Virus record (IMG/VR): IMGVR_UViG_3300006163_000008 | Span: 1 to 42,997 of that record | DNA: 42,997 bases | Direction: 5' to 3' (one strand) | Source: a virus | In this document: in pieces, positions 24,302 to 31,414 of the stretch | How the letters are laid out: each line of letters begins with the position of its first letter | Numbering within the stretch: the stretch's first letter is position 1 | The notes under the pieces: model-generated | Databases searched by the model: none | Told to the model about the DNA's origin: nothing | Seen by the model: the letters and a program-made list of their open reading frames with translations, nothing else | Made by a program: the position numbers and the translations under genes

Positions 24302-24915
24302 ACGATCGCGTCGTCAAGCGGCACCTCGTCAGAGGACGGCGGTTGCCGCAGTGGACGGTGCACGAGTACACGGACGGCACGTATGCAGCCGTTCGTGTCG
24401 GCGGCGGCACGGTGTCGCCGCGCATGACCAGCTTCGCGAAGGCTGCGGGCTGGGCACGTCAGCAAGACGCAACGTGGCATCCCGCCACATCCAACACACA
24501 GGAGGCAAGAACCGTTATGGCTGCATCGAAGAAGAGCACGTCGAAGAAGAGCACCGCGACGAAGACCACCGCTGCACGCAAGAACACCGCTGCGGCGAAG
24601 ACCACGACGGCGCGCAAGAACGGCGCCGCGAGGAAGACCACCGCCACCGCACGCAAGACGGCGACGGTGCGCGTGCCTGCAGCCGACGTGATCGGCTCGT
24701 TCCGCCTGCCGCCGGTGTTCGTTGACGCGGCGAAGCTGAACGGCACCGTGGTCAAGCGCAACGATCGCGCGGTGTACGTGAAGATGGACGCCGCTGCGGT
24801 CAAGAAGGCGAAGGCGGCGGCGGACAGGATCATCGCCGACGACAACGCCACGACGGGCGAGGTCATCAGCGCGCACGCCGCGTTGAAGGCGATCGCGAAG
24901 GGTCCGCGCAAGTAG
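24298..24915 (+). CDS. Lys/Ala-rich histone-H1-like protein, long form; internal start at 24517 likely
   Basis: 205 aa from GTG 24298, or 132 aa from ATG 24517. The first 73 residues look like an independent small protein (PQWTVHEYTDGTYAAVRV, SFAKAAGWARQQDATW). From 24517 the sequence turns into Lys-Lys/Ala-Ala-Thr repeats (KKSTSKKSTATKTTAARKNT) over about 50 residues, like H1-type nucleoid proteins, followed by a folded 80-residue domain (VIGSFRLPPVFVDAAKLNG, AADRIIADDNATTGEV). A complete copy of the repeated leader sits just before 24517 with no stop codon in between. Either two proteins share a frame, or two genes have fused by loss of a stop. Confidence 0.7.
   Translation: MNDRVVKRHLVRGRRLPQWTVHEYTDGTYAAVRVGGGTVSPRMTSFAKAAGWARQQDATWHPATSNTQEARTVMAASKKSTSKKSTATKTTAARKNTAAAKTTTARKNGAARKTTATARKTATVRVPAADVIGSFRLPPVFVDAAKLNGTVVKRNDRAVYVKMDAAAVKKAKAAADRIIADDNATTGEVISAHAALKAIAKGPRK
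24476..24516 (+). promoter_or_regulatory. Repeated 5' leader, copy 2, inside a coding frame
   Basis: GGCATCCCGCC at 24476-24486 (inside the GTGGC/GCCAC hairpin, 24474-24488), then ACACACAGGAGGCAAGAACC at 24494-24513 and ATG at 24517. It nearly matches the leader of the integrase gene. It marks 24517 as a strong translation start. Confidence 0.6.
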
Positions 24916-24946
24916 TGCGGCCCGCACGGCACAACACACAGCACCA

Positions 24947-24975
24947 CAGCGCCCGGGCATGCAGCCCGGGCGCTG
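24947..24975 (+). terminator. Perfect 12-bp stem-loop after the H1-like gene
   Basis: CAGCGCCCGGGC / GCCCGGGCGCTG with a 5-base loop (ATGCA), 31 bp after the stop at 24915. No T-run follows, so it may be a weak or factor-aided terminator, an RNA-stabilising hairpin, or the leader hairpin of the next gene, whose Shine-Dalgarno lies 17 bp downstream. Confidence 0.55.
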
Positions 24976-25004
24976 CCATTCCTACGAACGATGGAGGCAA
25001 GACC

Positions 25005-25373
25005 ATGACAGACGAGCAGGTGTACGAGGCGATCGCGCAGATGTGCGCGCAGTGCGAGTTGAAGATGGCGGGCTACGTGCCGGTGAGTGCGCGCGGTGTG
25101 CTGCGCGAGCTGGGCTACGACGGCGACGCCTTGGAGCAGGTGATCGACCACATCGCGGCGGGCGGGTTCACGTACTGCCTGGACCCGCGCGTGGCGGCAA
25201 CGCACTTCGACCCGAACAACCCGAAGGCGGTGAACGGCATGGTGACCGACTACGCCGACAGCATCGGTTGCATGTGGGGACCGGACCAGCTGCGCAGCCG
25301 CCTGCAGTGCCTGAGCAACGTGCCGTACACGTACCGGCACGCGGCGTCCGACCGCACGATCGGCGGCATGTGA
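25005..25373 (+). CDS. Hypothetical protein
   Basis: 122 aa from ATG 25005, preceded by ATGGAGGCAAGACC. Residues 1-55 are helical and resemble a winged-helix layout (TDEQVYEAIAQMCAQCELK, GVLRELGYDGDALEQVIDHI); the second half is mixed (YCLDPRVAATHFDPNNPKA). Six Cys are present but not in a clear metal-site spacing. Not recognised. Confidence 0.7.
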   Translation: MTDEQVYEAIAQMCAQCELKMAGYVPVSARGVLRELGYDGDALEQVIDHIAAGGFTYCLDPRVAATHFDPNNPKAVNGMVTDYADSIGCMWGPDQLRSRLQCLSNVPYTYRHAASDRTIGGM

Positions 25374-25594
25374 TGGGGCGCGACTACGACTACGACCGCG
25401 AGCCGTGCAGCGCCACGTTCAGCACGGGCGGCTTCGATCCGTACGGGACGGTCTGCCAGCTGCAGCCCGGGCACACCGGCAAGCATCGCGGCACCGATCC
25501 GTTCGGCGGCGGCGGGTTCGTTGAGTGGCGCGGCGGCGGCTCCGCGGGCGGCGACCCGCTGCCGTACCGCGATGTCGAGTGGGTGAAGCCGTGA
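25373..25594 (+). CDS. Small Gly-rich protein with Cys/His pair motif
   Basis: 73 aa; ATG 25373 shares one base with the previous TGA. Contains CSATFSTGGFDPYGTVCQLQ followed by PGHTGKHRG, a C...C...H...H set that could hold zinc. This is a small family I have seen in actinophages (CQLxxGHTGxHRG). Gly-rich C-terminus. Function unknown. Confidence 0.65.
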   Translation: MGRDYDYDREPCSATFSTGGFDPYGTVCQLQPGHTGKHRGTDPFGGGGFVEWRGGGSAGGDPLPYRDVEWVKP

Positions 25595-25782
25595 AGCCCG
25601 AGACGAAGGTGCAGCGTGCAGCTCGTGCGAGCGAACGTGCTCGTGCGGCGCTGCACGCGGCTGTGCTCGACGCGCATCGCGCCGGGCTGTCCAACCGCCA
25701 GATCGCAGCTGCGGCTGGCGTCACACACCGGACGGTTCAGCAGATGCTGCTCCGTCCCGACATGAAGGGCAGGAACCTATGA
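25591..25782 (+). CDS. Small helix-turn-helix protein
   Basis: 63 aa from GTG 25591 (GTGA with the previous stop). Basic, helical; residues about 33-55 form a helix-turn-helix (AGLSNRQIAAAAGVTHRTVQ), like region 4 of sigma factors or resolvase-type HTH. Likely DNA binding and regulatory; target unknown. Confidence 0.65.
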   Translation: MKPETKVQRAARASERARAALHAAVLDAHRAGLSNRQIAAAAGVTHRTVQQMLLRPDMKGRNL

Positions 25783-26156
25783 ACGCACCACTGTTCGGCC
25801 TCGGGCGCGTCGTCGCTACGGCGGCGGTGATGGAGCAGCTGCAGCCCACGAGCGGCGAGCTGGCCGCGTTGCTGACGGCGCACGCGCACGGCGAATGGGG
25901 CGACGTGGGCACGGAGGACAAGCGCGCCAACGACGCAGCCGTCAAGAACGGCAGCCGGTTGCTGTCGTCGTACCGGCTGCGTGGCCGCAAGCTGTGGGTG
26001 ATCACGGACATGGAGACGGATGCGTGTGCGGCGTGCAACGCGGGCCTCGGCACGTGCGAGCCGGACAAGGGCGAGTGGCACGACGGGCTGCACTTCCGCA
26101 CCGATCTGCCGATGCAGCGGCTGTCCACGACGGTGATGTTCCCGGAGGACTACTGA
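25779..26156 (+). CDS. Conserved plasmid/phage-type hypothetical protein
   Basis: 125 aa. Pattern TSGELAALLTAHAHGEWGDVG, then EDKRANDAAVKNGSRLLSSY, LRGRKLWVITDMETD and finally RLSTTVMFPEDY matches a family spread among plasmids, islands and phages (GDWGD...N...G.R.LSAY...WVITE...T...LPEEY) with no established function. Here a Cys-containing insert (ACAACNAGLGTCEPDKGEWH) splits the last block, which is unusual. ATGA overlap with the preceding stop. Confidence 0.75.
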   Translation: MNAPLFGLGRVVATAAVMEQLQPTSGELAALLTAHAHGEWGDVGTEDKRANDAAVKNGSRLLSSYRLRGRKLWVITDMETDACAACNAGLGTCEPDKGEWHDGLHFRTDLPMQRLSTTVMFPEDY

Positions 26157-26989
26157 TGCGGCCGGACGACGTGATCGAACTGCGCAAGCGATGGCGCGAC
26201 TACACGTTCGGCCCGGCGCTGCCGGGTGCGACGGTGCTCGCGACGCCGGACTGGCTGACGTACGTGCACGCGATGGCGGCGCAGGTGCCAGCCGAGGACG
26301 ACCTGACGCTGCCAGCCGAGACGGACGTGCTCTGGGCGTGGCCCGCCGGTGTCTGCATCGTGTTCGGGCAGCCGTTCGACGTGGAGCACGCCATCGTCTC
26401 GCACGGACCGACGCTCGGGGTGGCTGTGCCGGTCCCGGCGCACTACGAGACGCAACGCGCTGCCGGGTTCGTAGTGCTGCCGTCGCGGCTGACACGGACG
26501 ACGCTGCCTGACGGCACCGAACCGGGAGAGGTCGAGGCGCATCCGGTCATCTGGATCGGCGCCGATCCGTCCGACGTGATCAGCGGCATGTGGCTGCCGG
26601 GCAGCGTCATGCATCGCTCGGCTGCGGGTGCGGTGTCGCACTCGTCGCGGCTTCTGTTGGCGCTGGTGACCGCGCTCGGGCATCGCCTGACGCGTGTGCA
26701 GCCGGTCGGCGGTGCTCGTGCTGAGCGGCGCCGTGTGCAGCGCGAGCTTCCGGGTTTGCGTGTGCTGCAGCTGAGCACGGGCGCGACGGTGCAACGTGCG
26801 GAGGGTGCGGGTTCGGTCGAGTGGTCGCGCCGTTGGATGGTGCGCGGTCACTGGCGCCTGCAGGCGTACGGGCCGAGGCGCACGTTGCGCAAGCCGTTGT
26901 GGATCGACCCGTACGTGAAGGGTCCCGAGGACAAGCCGCTCGACGTGCGGCCGACCGTGTGGCGCACCGGCGGCGGTGATGCAGCGTGA
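26156..26989 (+). CDS. Conserved actinophage hypothetical protein
   Basis: 277 aa; ATG 26156 shares one base with the preceding TGA. N-terminal half is alpha/beta (GVCIVFGQPFDVEHAIVSHG, AGFVVLPSRLTRTTLPDG). The C-terminal third has basic WMVRGHWRLQAYGPRR and KPLWIDPYVKGPEDKPL, a signature common in mobile elements of actinobacteria (W-x-V-R-G-H-W-R...I-x-P-x-V-K-G-P). It may be a nucleic-acid-binding replication accessory, but that is a guess. Confidence 0.75.
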   Translation: MRPDDVIELRKRWRDYTFGPALPGATVLATPDWLTYVHAMAAQVPAEDDLTLPAETDVLWAWPAGVCIVFGQPFDVEHAIVSHGPTLGVAVPVPAHYETQRAAGFVVLPSRLTRTTLPDGTEPGEVEAHPVIWIGADPSDVISGMWLPGSVMHRSAAGAVSHSSRLLLALVTALGHRLTRVQPVGGARAERRRVQRELPGLRVLQLSTGATVQRAEGAGSVEWSRRWMVRGHWRLQAYGPRRTLRKPLWIDPYVKGPEDKPLDVRPTVWRTGGGDAA

Positions 26990-27204
26990 AGCCCGAACGC
27001 GGCAAGGTCGTCGTCGTGCCGAACCTGCCGCTGTGCGACTTCTGCAAGGAGCCGCCAGCGCACGGGCCGTACGACTTCAAGACGCGGATGGGTCCGTGGG
27101 CGCACGGCTGCGAACTGCACTGGACGGTGTACGCGATGCACCCGGGCGTGCTCGGTGTCGGCATCGCGCAGCTGTGGATCACGCAGGACCAGGTGACGGA
27201 CTGA
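26986..27204 (+). CDS. Small zinc-binding hypothetical protein
   Basis: 72 aa from GTG 26986 (GTGA). Contains LCDFCKEPPAHGPYDFKTRM and GPWAHGCELHW, giving C-x2-C...C-x2-H, a likely zinc site. A small actinophage family with 'K-T-x-M-G-P-W-A' is recognisable, function unknown. Confidence 0.7.
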   Translation: MKPERGKVVVVPNLPLCDFCKEPPAHGPYDFKTRMGPWAHGCELHWTVYAMHPGVLGVGIAQLWITQDQVTD

Positions 27205-27680
27205 TGGCGAAGCGCAAGCCGACACCGAAGCGCAAGCCGTGGCAGCCGTTGCAGCGTGCGGGCGTGTCCGATCCGCAGCACTACCTTGATCACGGGCTGA
27301 CGGTGCCCGACGCGGTGTACGTCAACGACCTGTACAGCGTGTTCGTCCGCGTGATGGACGGCGACATGCTGCACGTGTCGTTCCACCGGCACGACCGCGC
27401 GGCGGTGCGCGACTGGCGTCACTTCCAGGCGATCAAGAACGAGGTCGCCGGTCCGGAGCGCACTGCGGTCGAAGTGTTCCCGCCCGAGTCGAAGCTGATC
27501 GACACGTCGAACGAGTACCACCTCTGGGTCCTGCCGCCCGACGCGATCGGGTTCGGGCTGGGCAGCGAGCGGCTCGTCATGGACAGCGCCGACGTGCGTG
27601 CGCAGATGGGCGCAACGACGAAGGCGCGTCAGCGGGACTGGCAGCCGGGCATCCCTACCGGCAAGGGCGTGCGCGACTAG
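27204..27680 (+). CDS. DUF7694-like hypothetical protein, copy 1
   Basis: 158 aa; ATG 27204 shares one base with the previous TGA. Basic start (KRKPTPKRKPWQPL), then HVSFHRHDRAAVRDWRHFQA, IKNEVAGPERTAVEVFPP and the hallmark NEYHLWVLPPDAIGFGLG. A second protein in this window (29427-29858) shares the W-x-x-[IF]-x-x-x-K...GP...P...H-x-x-x-W pattern. Last gene of the plus-strand operon. Confidence 0.75.
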   Translation: MAKRKPTPKRKPWQPLQRAGVSDPQHYLDHGLTVPDAVYVNDLYSVFVRVMDGDMLHVSFHRHDRAAVRDWRHFQAIKNEVAGPERTAVEVFPPESKLIDTSNEYHLWVLPPDAIGFGLGSERLVMDSADVRAQMGATTKARQRDWQPGIPTGKGVRD

Positions 27681-27715
27681 GCTGCCTGCCAGCACGACCC
27701 GGAACCTCCCGACAG

Positions 27716-27737
27716 CGGCCCGCCACCCGGCGGGCCG
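27716..27737. terminator. Hairpin between convergent operons
   Basis: CGGCCCGCC / GGCGGGCCG, perfect 9-bp stem with loop ACCC, within the 178-bp gap (27681-27858) separating the end of the plus-strand operon from the end of the leftward early operon. A short TTG follows on the plus strand; no long T-run. The rest of the gap is very GC-rich with further short inverted repeats (GGGCG..CGCCC near 27798-27841) and no gene. Confidence 0.6.
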
Positions 27738-27858
27738 TTGCCGTTGGGGGCGTCGCCGCCGCGCGCACAGCTGCGGCTCGCTGTGCGGGCCGCTGTGCCC
27801 GAGCGGGCGCGCCGGGCGGCGCCGGTGCTGCCGGGCGCCCTGCGGTCCTTAGAGCGCC

Positions 27859-28863
27859 TTACACGGCGGCGGGCTGGCGGGCGGGCTGGCGCGGCTTGTC
27901 GCGGTAGCTGGCGCCGGTGTGCGGGTTGCGCAGCAACCCGAGCCGCATGCCGCCGCTGTAGTTGCACGTGGTGCAGGCGCCGCGCTCGCGGCGCTTGTCG
28001 TACAGGGCGCACATCGCGGCGTAGTGCTCGTCGCCGTACCACACGTTCGCGATGCCGTCGCGCACGTGCCCGAGCACGTCCTGCCCGTTCCAGTCGTGGC
28101 AGCAGATGACGATGGTGCCGTCGCAGTACATCGCGAGTTCGCGGAACGGGCGTGCGCAGCGCTTGTGCACGCTGCCGGGCGGTGTCGGCTGCATGCCGTA
28201 GCGCTCTTCCTGCGCTTGCGTCAGGTTGCCCGCCATGTTGTGGACCTTGCGCACCTTGACCGGGTTCGCCGGGTCACCGATGTCGGGCACGAGGTTGATG
28301 ATCTGCCGCCGCCAGCCGTTGCGGATCTTGCTGTACGCGCTCAGCTGCGTGAAGTCGCTCAGCTCGACGTGCGGGTGTGCCTGCACGTGCTGTTCGGCGC
28401 GCAGCTTGAAGCGGTCGTACGTCCGGTTGTAGCAGTCCACGTTCAGCAGGTTCAGCCCGGCGTCGAACAGGCGCGACGGCAGCTGCTCGTCCTTGAGCCA
28501 GACGGTGCCGTTCGTGAACATGCTCATCTGCGCTTGCGGCAGCCAGAAGCGCAGCTGCTTGATCACGGCGGGCGCGTCGGGGTTCAGCGTCGGCTCGCCG
28601 CGCATCGTGAATTCGATCCGGAAGTCCGGACCGATCCATTCGCGCAGCTGCTTGCCGATCTCACCGGCGAGCGTGGGCGTCATCGTGTGCTGCACCGTCT
28701 GGAAGTGCGGGTGCGTGCTGACCGGGCAGAACTTGCAGCGCAGGTTGCAGCCCTCGGTCAGTTCGACCTTGACGAGCCACGGCTTGTCGATCAGCTGCGT
28801 GCGCTCAGCGCGGCTGCGATCGCTGCGTTGCGGCTGCGGAGTAGCGTCTCCCACGTCTCCCAC
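27859..28863 (-). CDS. Radical SAM protein with SPASM-like C-terminus
   Basis: 334 aa from GTG 28863 (a second GTG at 28854 is possible). The 4Fe-4S cluster motif Cys39-x3-Cys43-x2-Cys46 is in TEGCNLRCKFC; GEPTLNPDA follows near residue 90 and MSMFTNGTVWL near 135. The C-terminal region has additional Cys (HKRCARPFRELAMYCDG, VICCHDWNG, GACTTCNYSGG), the layout of a SPASM/twitch auxiliary cluster. Substrate cannot be read. Last gene of the early operon. Candidate roles are base or peptide modification; radical SAM genes are known neighbours of phage base-modification systems. Confidence 0.85.
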   Translation of the reverse strand: MGDVGDATPQPQRSDRSRAERTQLIDKPWLVKVELTEGCNLRCKFCPVSTHPHFQTVQHTMTPTLAGEIGKQLREWIGPDFRIEFTMRGEPTLNPDAPAVIKQLRFWLPQAQMSMFTNGTVWLKDEQLPSRLFDAGLNLLNVDCYNRTYDRFKLRAEQHVQAHPHVELSDFTQLSAYSKIRNGWRRQIINLVPDIGDPANPVKVRKVHNMAGNLTQAQEERYGMQPTPPGSVHKRCARPFRELAMYCDGTIVICCHDWNGQDVLGHVRDGIANVWYGDEHYAAMCALYDKRRERGACTTCNYSGGMRLGLLRNPHTGASYRDKPRQPARQPAAV

Positions 28864-29060
28864 TGATTCCAGTCGTCGGGGTCGATCTGGTCGAGCACGG
28901 TCCAGTCGTCGGTGTTCAGCCTACGCTGCCAGCGCGACAGCATCCAGAACGTGCCGCGCCGTTCGATCAGGCTGCCGTCTTCGCGGTAGCGGCTCAGCCG
29001 CCACAGCGTCGCGCCGTCGTTCGACGGGAGCAGGTAGTCGCCGCTTGTGATGCGCACCAT
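28791..29060 (-). CDS. Hypothetical protein
   Basis: 89 aa from ATG 29060. Trp/Arg-rich: LPSNDGATLWRLSRYREDGS, RRGTFWMLSRWQRRL, then acidic Trp-rich DWNQWETWETLLRSR. It overlaps the radical SAM start by 73 bp, more than usual here, so the radical SAM protein may start later than 28863. Not recognised. Confidence 0.65.
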   Translation of the reverse strand: MVRITSGDYLLPSNDGATLWRLSRYREDGSLIERRGTFWMLSRWQRRLNTDDWTVLDQIDPDDWNQWETWETLLRSRNAAIAAALSARS

Positions 29061-29077
29061 CTGATAGCGGCGCTCCG

Positions 29078-29251
29078 TCAACCCGTGCTCGCCTCGTCCT
29101 CCGTCGCCGCAAGAGCCTGTTCCCACAGTTCCAGCCATTCGGGCGGCTCGGGAAACCACTCGGGTGCGTTGCCGTTCCAAGCATCAGCGCGATGCGCTAG
29201 TTCAGCCGACAGCCAGCCGAGAGCTTGCGTCGCATGCGCGGCTGTGATCAT
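29078..29251 (-). CDS. Small hypothetical protein
   Basis: 57 aa from ATG 29251 (ATGA with the upstream gene). Ala-rich helix (AAHATQALGWLSAELAHRAD) followed by a Pro/Trp/Glu segment (FPEPPEWLELWEQALAA). No domain recognised. Confidence 0.55.
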   Translation of the reverse strand: MITAAHATQALGWLSAELAHRADAWNGNAPEWFPEPPEWLELWEQALAATEDEASTG

Positions 29252-29430
29252 GGCAGACGGCCGACGTCGTAGTGCTGCCGCTGCAGCGCCTCCCATGCCT
29301 GCGCCCACGTTAGGCCGTGCAGCCACTTGCGCCCGTACGGCGCGGTGCGCGTGACGACGCCGCGCGTGACTTTGAAGGCGAACGTCGCGCGCGGCCCGGA
29401 CGCGCGGTACCAACCGTCGATCGTCGTCAT
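29248..29430 (-). CDS. Small hypothetical protein
   Basis: 60 aa from ATG 29430 (ATGA with the upstream gene). Basic and aromatic: TIDGWYRASGPRATFAFKV, YGRKWLHGLTWAQAWEALQR. Might be a compact nucleic-acid-associated fold; not recognised. Confidence 0.55.
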   Translation of the reverse strand: MTTIDGWYRASGPRATFAFKVTRGVVTRTAPYGRKWLHGLTWAQAWEALQRQHYDVGRLP

Positions 29431-29858
29431 GTGACCTCCCACACGCGTGCCGGGTCGTCCACTTCCCACAGCTGGAACACGTGGTCTTGCGTCGCGACGT
29501 TGACGTAGTGCTGCACCTGCGGCAGCAACATCGCCATCACGGTGTCCGGGCCGAGCAGCCGATAGCGCGCCGTCTTGATCTCGTCCCAGGTCGGGTGCCG
29601 GTCGCTGCAGCTGATGGACAGGTGCCAGCGCATCTCGCCGTGCACGCCTTGCGGCTCGCGGCCGAGGATGATGCGGCAGTCGCCCATCGTGAATGCGTGC
29701 AGCTGTTCGGCAACGCTGTCGCCGTGGACGATGTGCTGCAGCTCAAGCGACCACGGCAGCTCGCGGATGGGCTGCTCGCGGTAGCCGGGTTCGTGTGTGC
29801 CGGGGATCGGCCCGTCCCAGATGCGTGCGTTGCCGCTGCGTGTCGGCGGCACCTTCAC
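29427..29858 (-). CDS. DUF7694-like hypothetical protein, copy 2
   Basis: 143 aa from GTG 29858 (GTGA). MRWHLSISCSDRHPTWDEIK, ARYRLLGPDTVMAMLLPQVQ and YVNVATQDHVFQLWEVDD follow the same pattern as the 27204-27680 protein, on the opposite strand and in another operon. Function of the family is unknown. Confidence 0.72.
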   Translation of the reverse strand: MKVPPTRSGNARIWDGPIPGTHEPGYREQPIRELPWSLELQHIVHGDSVAEQLHAFTMGDCRIILGREPQGVHGEMRWHLSISCSDRHPTWDEIKTARYRLLGPDTVMAMLLPQVQHYVNVATQDHVFQLWEVDDPARVWEVT

Positions 29859-30064
29859 TTCGCCGTCACCGTGTGCGCGTCCCAGGCTTCGGCGTCCACG
29901 TGGTCGGCGTCGGGCACGTCGATGCGGTAGTCGAACGCGTACTGCCCGGTGACGTTCGCTTCGCTGACGAGATCCGTCGCGTCCTGCTCGCTCTCTGCCC
30001 AGACGGTGAACGTTGCGGTGACGGTGGTCGTCGCGGTGACGCGGTACTCGTGCTCGTCGTTCAT
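29855..30064 (-). CDS. Small hypothetical protein
   Basis: 69 aa from ATG 30064. Beta-strand-rich Thr/Val sequence (YRVTATTTVTATFTVWAESE) then AEAWDAHTVTAK; resembles small phage proteins with the A-x-S-E-x-x-A strand-helix layout. Function unknown. A Shine-Dalgarno (AAGGGAGGCGGCA) precedes the start. Confidence 0.6.
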   Translation of the reverse strand: MNDEHEYRVTATTTVTATFTVWAESEQDATDLVSEANVTGQYAFDYRIDVPDADHVDAEAWDAHTVTAK

Positions 30065-30231
30065 TGCCGCCTCCCTTCGCGCTGGTCCCAGCACTGCAGG
30101 CACAGCCAGATGCGGCGGCGGGCGCTGCGGCAGTACCGCTGCTCGCCGCACTCGCCGTCGCACAGCGTGTACTTCGCGTACGAGCCCCATTGCCGCCACG
30201 CTCGCCATGCGGCTCGTTCCAGGCTGGTCAT
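30061..30231 (-). CDS. Small Cys-rich basic protein
   Basis: 56 aa from ATG 30231 (coupled by ATGA to its neighbour). TLCDGECGEQRYCRSARRR and LCLQCWDQREGRRQ give C-x3-C...C...C-x2-C, a possible zinc ribbon. Trp/Arg-rich start (RAAWRAWRQWGSYAKY). Confidence 0.6.
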   Translation of the reverse strand: MTSLERAAWRAWRQWGSYAKYTLCDGECGEQRYCRSARRRIWLCLQCWDQREGRRQ

Positions 30232-30446
30232 GGCTTGCGTACTTCGATCGCACCGATCGGCGTCACGAACCCGTAGCCGCAGCTGGCGCACTCCCAGCTG
30301 TCCACCGGATGCATCTCGCTGTCCGCGAAGCCGACCGCTTCCGGGTACTGGCGGCGGCGGAAGCCGGGCCGCTGGTCGCCGCGTTGCTTGCACTGCGGGC
30401 AGACCAGCGGCTGCGGCCCGCTGGGCGGCTTGCGCTTGCGTGTCAT
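30228..30446 (-). CDS. Zinc-ribbon protein
   Basis: 72 aa from ATG 30446. Two C-x2-C knuckles (LVCPQCKQRGDQ and WECASCGYGFVTP) about 35 residues apart, so a classic zinc ribbon; basic N-terminus (TRKRKPPSGPQ). May bind nucleic acid or act in transcription; partner unknown. Confidence 0.7.
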   Translation of the reverse strand: MTRKRKPPSGPQPLVCPQCKQRGDQRPGFRRRQYPEAVGFADSEMHPVDSWECASCGYGFVTPIGAIEVRKP

Positions 30447-30772
30447 GGCGCCGGTGCGAACATCGCGGCCAGCTGCGTCTGCGCGACTGCCACACCGGAC
30501 GCGTCGTCGTTGGCGAGCGCGCGTGCGAGCACGTCGATCGCGAAGGCGATGCTGCCGCGTTGCGCGATGTCCATCGGCGCGTCGCGTTCGGGCGGCTCCA
30601 CACGGTACTCGGCCAGCCGGTAGCCGTCCTCGACGGAATCGCACAGCGGGCCGATGAAGCTGTCCCAGAAGCCGTCGTCAATGTCGCTGATGCGTACGTC
30701 CGCCTCGCGGTCCTCCATCACGCGGTTGATCGCCATGATCCAGAGCGAGTCGTAGCCGTTCGGTGTGCTCAT
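30443..30772 (-). CDS. Hypothetical acidic protein
   Basis: 109 aa from ATG 30772, with a Shine-Dalgarno (GAGCAGGAGGC) just before. Acidic first half (DREADVRISDIDDGFWDSFI), then SIAFAIDVLARALANDDASG. No recognised domain. Confidence 0.65.
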   Translation of the reverse strand: MSTPNGYDSLWIMAINRVMEDREADVRISDIDDGFWDSFIGPLCDSVEDGYRLAEYRVEPPERDAPMDIAQRGSIAFAIDVLARALANDDASGVAVAQTQLAAMFAPAP

Positions 30773-31041
30773 GCCTCCTGCTCCTTGTCAAGTTGAATGA
30801 TGTCGCCGTGCACGTCGCTGGTCAGTACGCCGAAGCGCACGCCCTCGTCGGTGATCACTGTCACCGGCACAGTGGCGGGCGCAATCACCGACGACACCTG
30901 CACTAGCTCCGGGTCGCGGGCATGCCGTGCGATGCCGGTGCGTGCAAGCACGGCTGCCTCGTAGCTGTCATACGGGCCGAACACGGCGGCGACGCCGGGC
31001 ACGTCCGACGCCGTTTCTAGCACCACGATCACGTAGGTCAT
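30769..31041 (-). CDS. Hypothetical protein
   Basis: 90 aa from ATG 31041. Begins with strand-like YVIVVLETA, then VAAVFGPYDSYEAAVLARTG, a pattern (G-P-x-x-x-x-E-A-x-x-x-A) common in small phage proteins. C-terminal acidic. Function unknown. Confidence 0.6.
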   Translation of the reverse strand: MTYVIVVLETASDVPGVAAVFGPYDSYEAAVLARTGIARHARDPELVQVSSVIAPATVPVTVITDEGVRFGVLTSDVHGDIIQLDKEQEA

Positions 31042-31208
31042 GCCGTGCCTCCGTACACGAGTGCGAGCGTTGCGTGCGCGGTTGCGACCGCGGCGATGTT
31101 CGCGTCCTTGACGTCGATGCCGCGGCCGAACCGCTTCTCGGACTTGATCTGCGCAAGCAGTTGCTCGGCTTGCACGATGTGCTCCCGCGCCTTCTCCTGG
31201 TTCGTCAT
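31038..31208 (-). CDS. Small helical hypothetical protein
   Basis: 56 aa from ATG 31208. TNQEKAREHIVQAEQLLAQI and KDANIAAVATAHATLALVYG suggest two helices. Coupled by ATGA on both sides, which is the main support for it being real. Confidence 0.6.
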   Translation of the reverse strand: MTNQEKAREHIVQAEQLLAQIKSEKRFGRGIDVKDANIAAVATAHATLALVYGGTA

Positions 31209-31414
31209 GCGGGCTTCTTCCAGCGCAGCTTGCTCGGGCTGCCGCCCTTCTTGATCGGCCGCAGCTTGCGGATGCTGCCGCCCTTCTTCATCAGCCGCGC
31301 CGCCCTCGTGGTACTGCAGTCGAGCACGTCCGCGATCTCGCGCAGGCTGAAATGCTCGCGCTGCAGCGCGGAGGCGATGCGGGCCAGGTCGTCGTCTGCG
31401 AACGCACGCCTCAT
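31205..31414 (-). CDS. Small HTH protein with basic tail
   Basis: 69 aa from ATG 31414. Residues about 10-45 form a helix-turn-helix (ARIASALQREHFSLREIADV, then LDCSTTRAARLMKKGGS). The tail repeats KKGGS-x2-KLR twice. Probably a DNA-binding regulator of the early operon. Confidence 0.62.
   Translation of the reverse strand: MRRAFADDDLARIASALQREHFSLREIADVLDCSTTRAARLMKKGGSIRKLRPIKKGGSPSKLRWKKPA

Noticed and set aside
27781-27845. Second GC hairpin after the convergent terminator
   Set aside because: Several mutually exclusive GGGCG/CGCCC pairings are possible, expected by chance in such GC-rich DNA, and there is no T-run.
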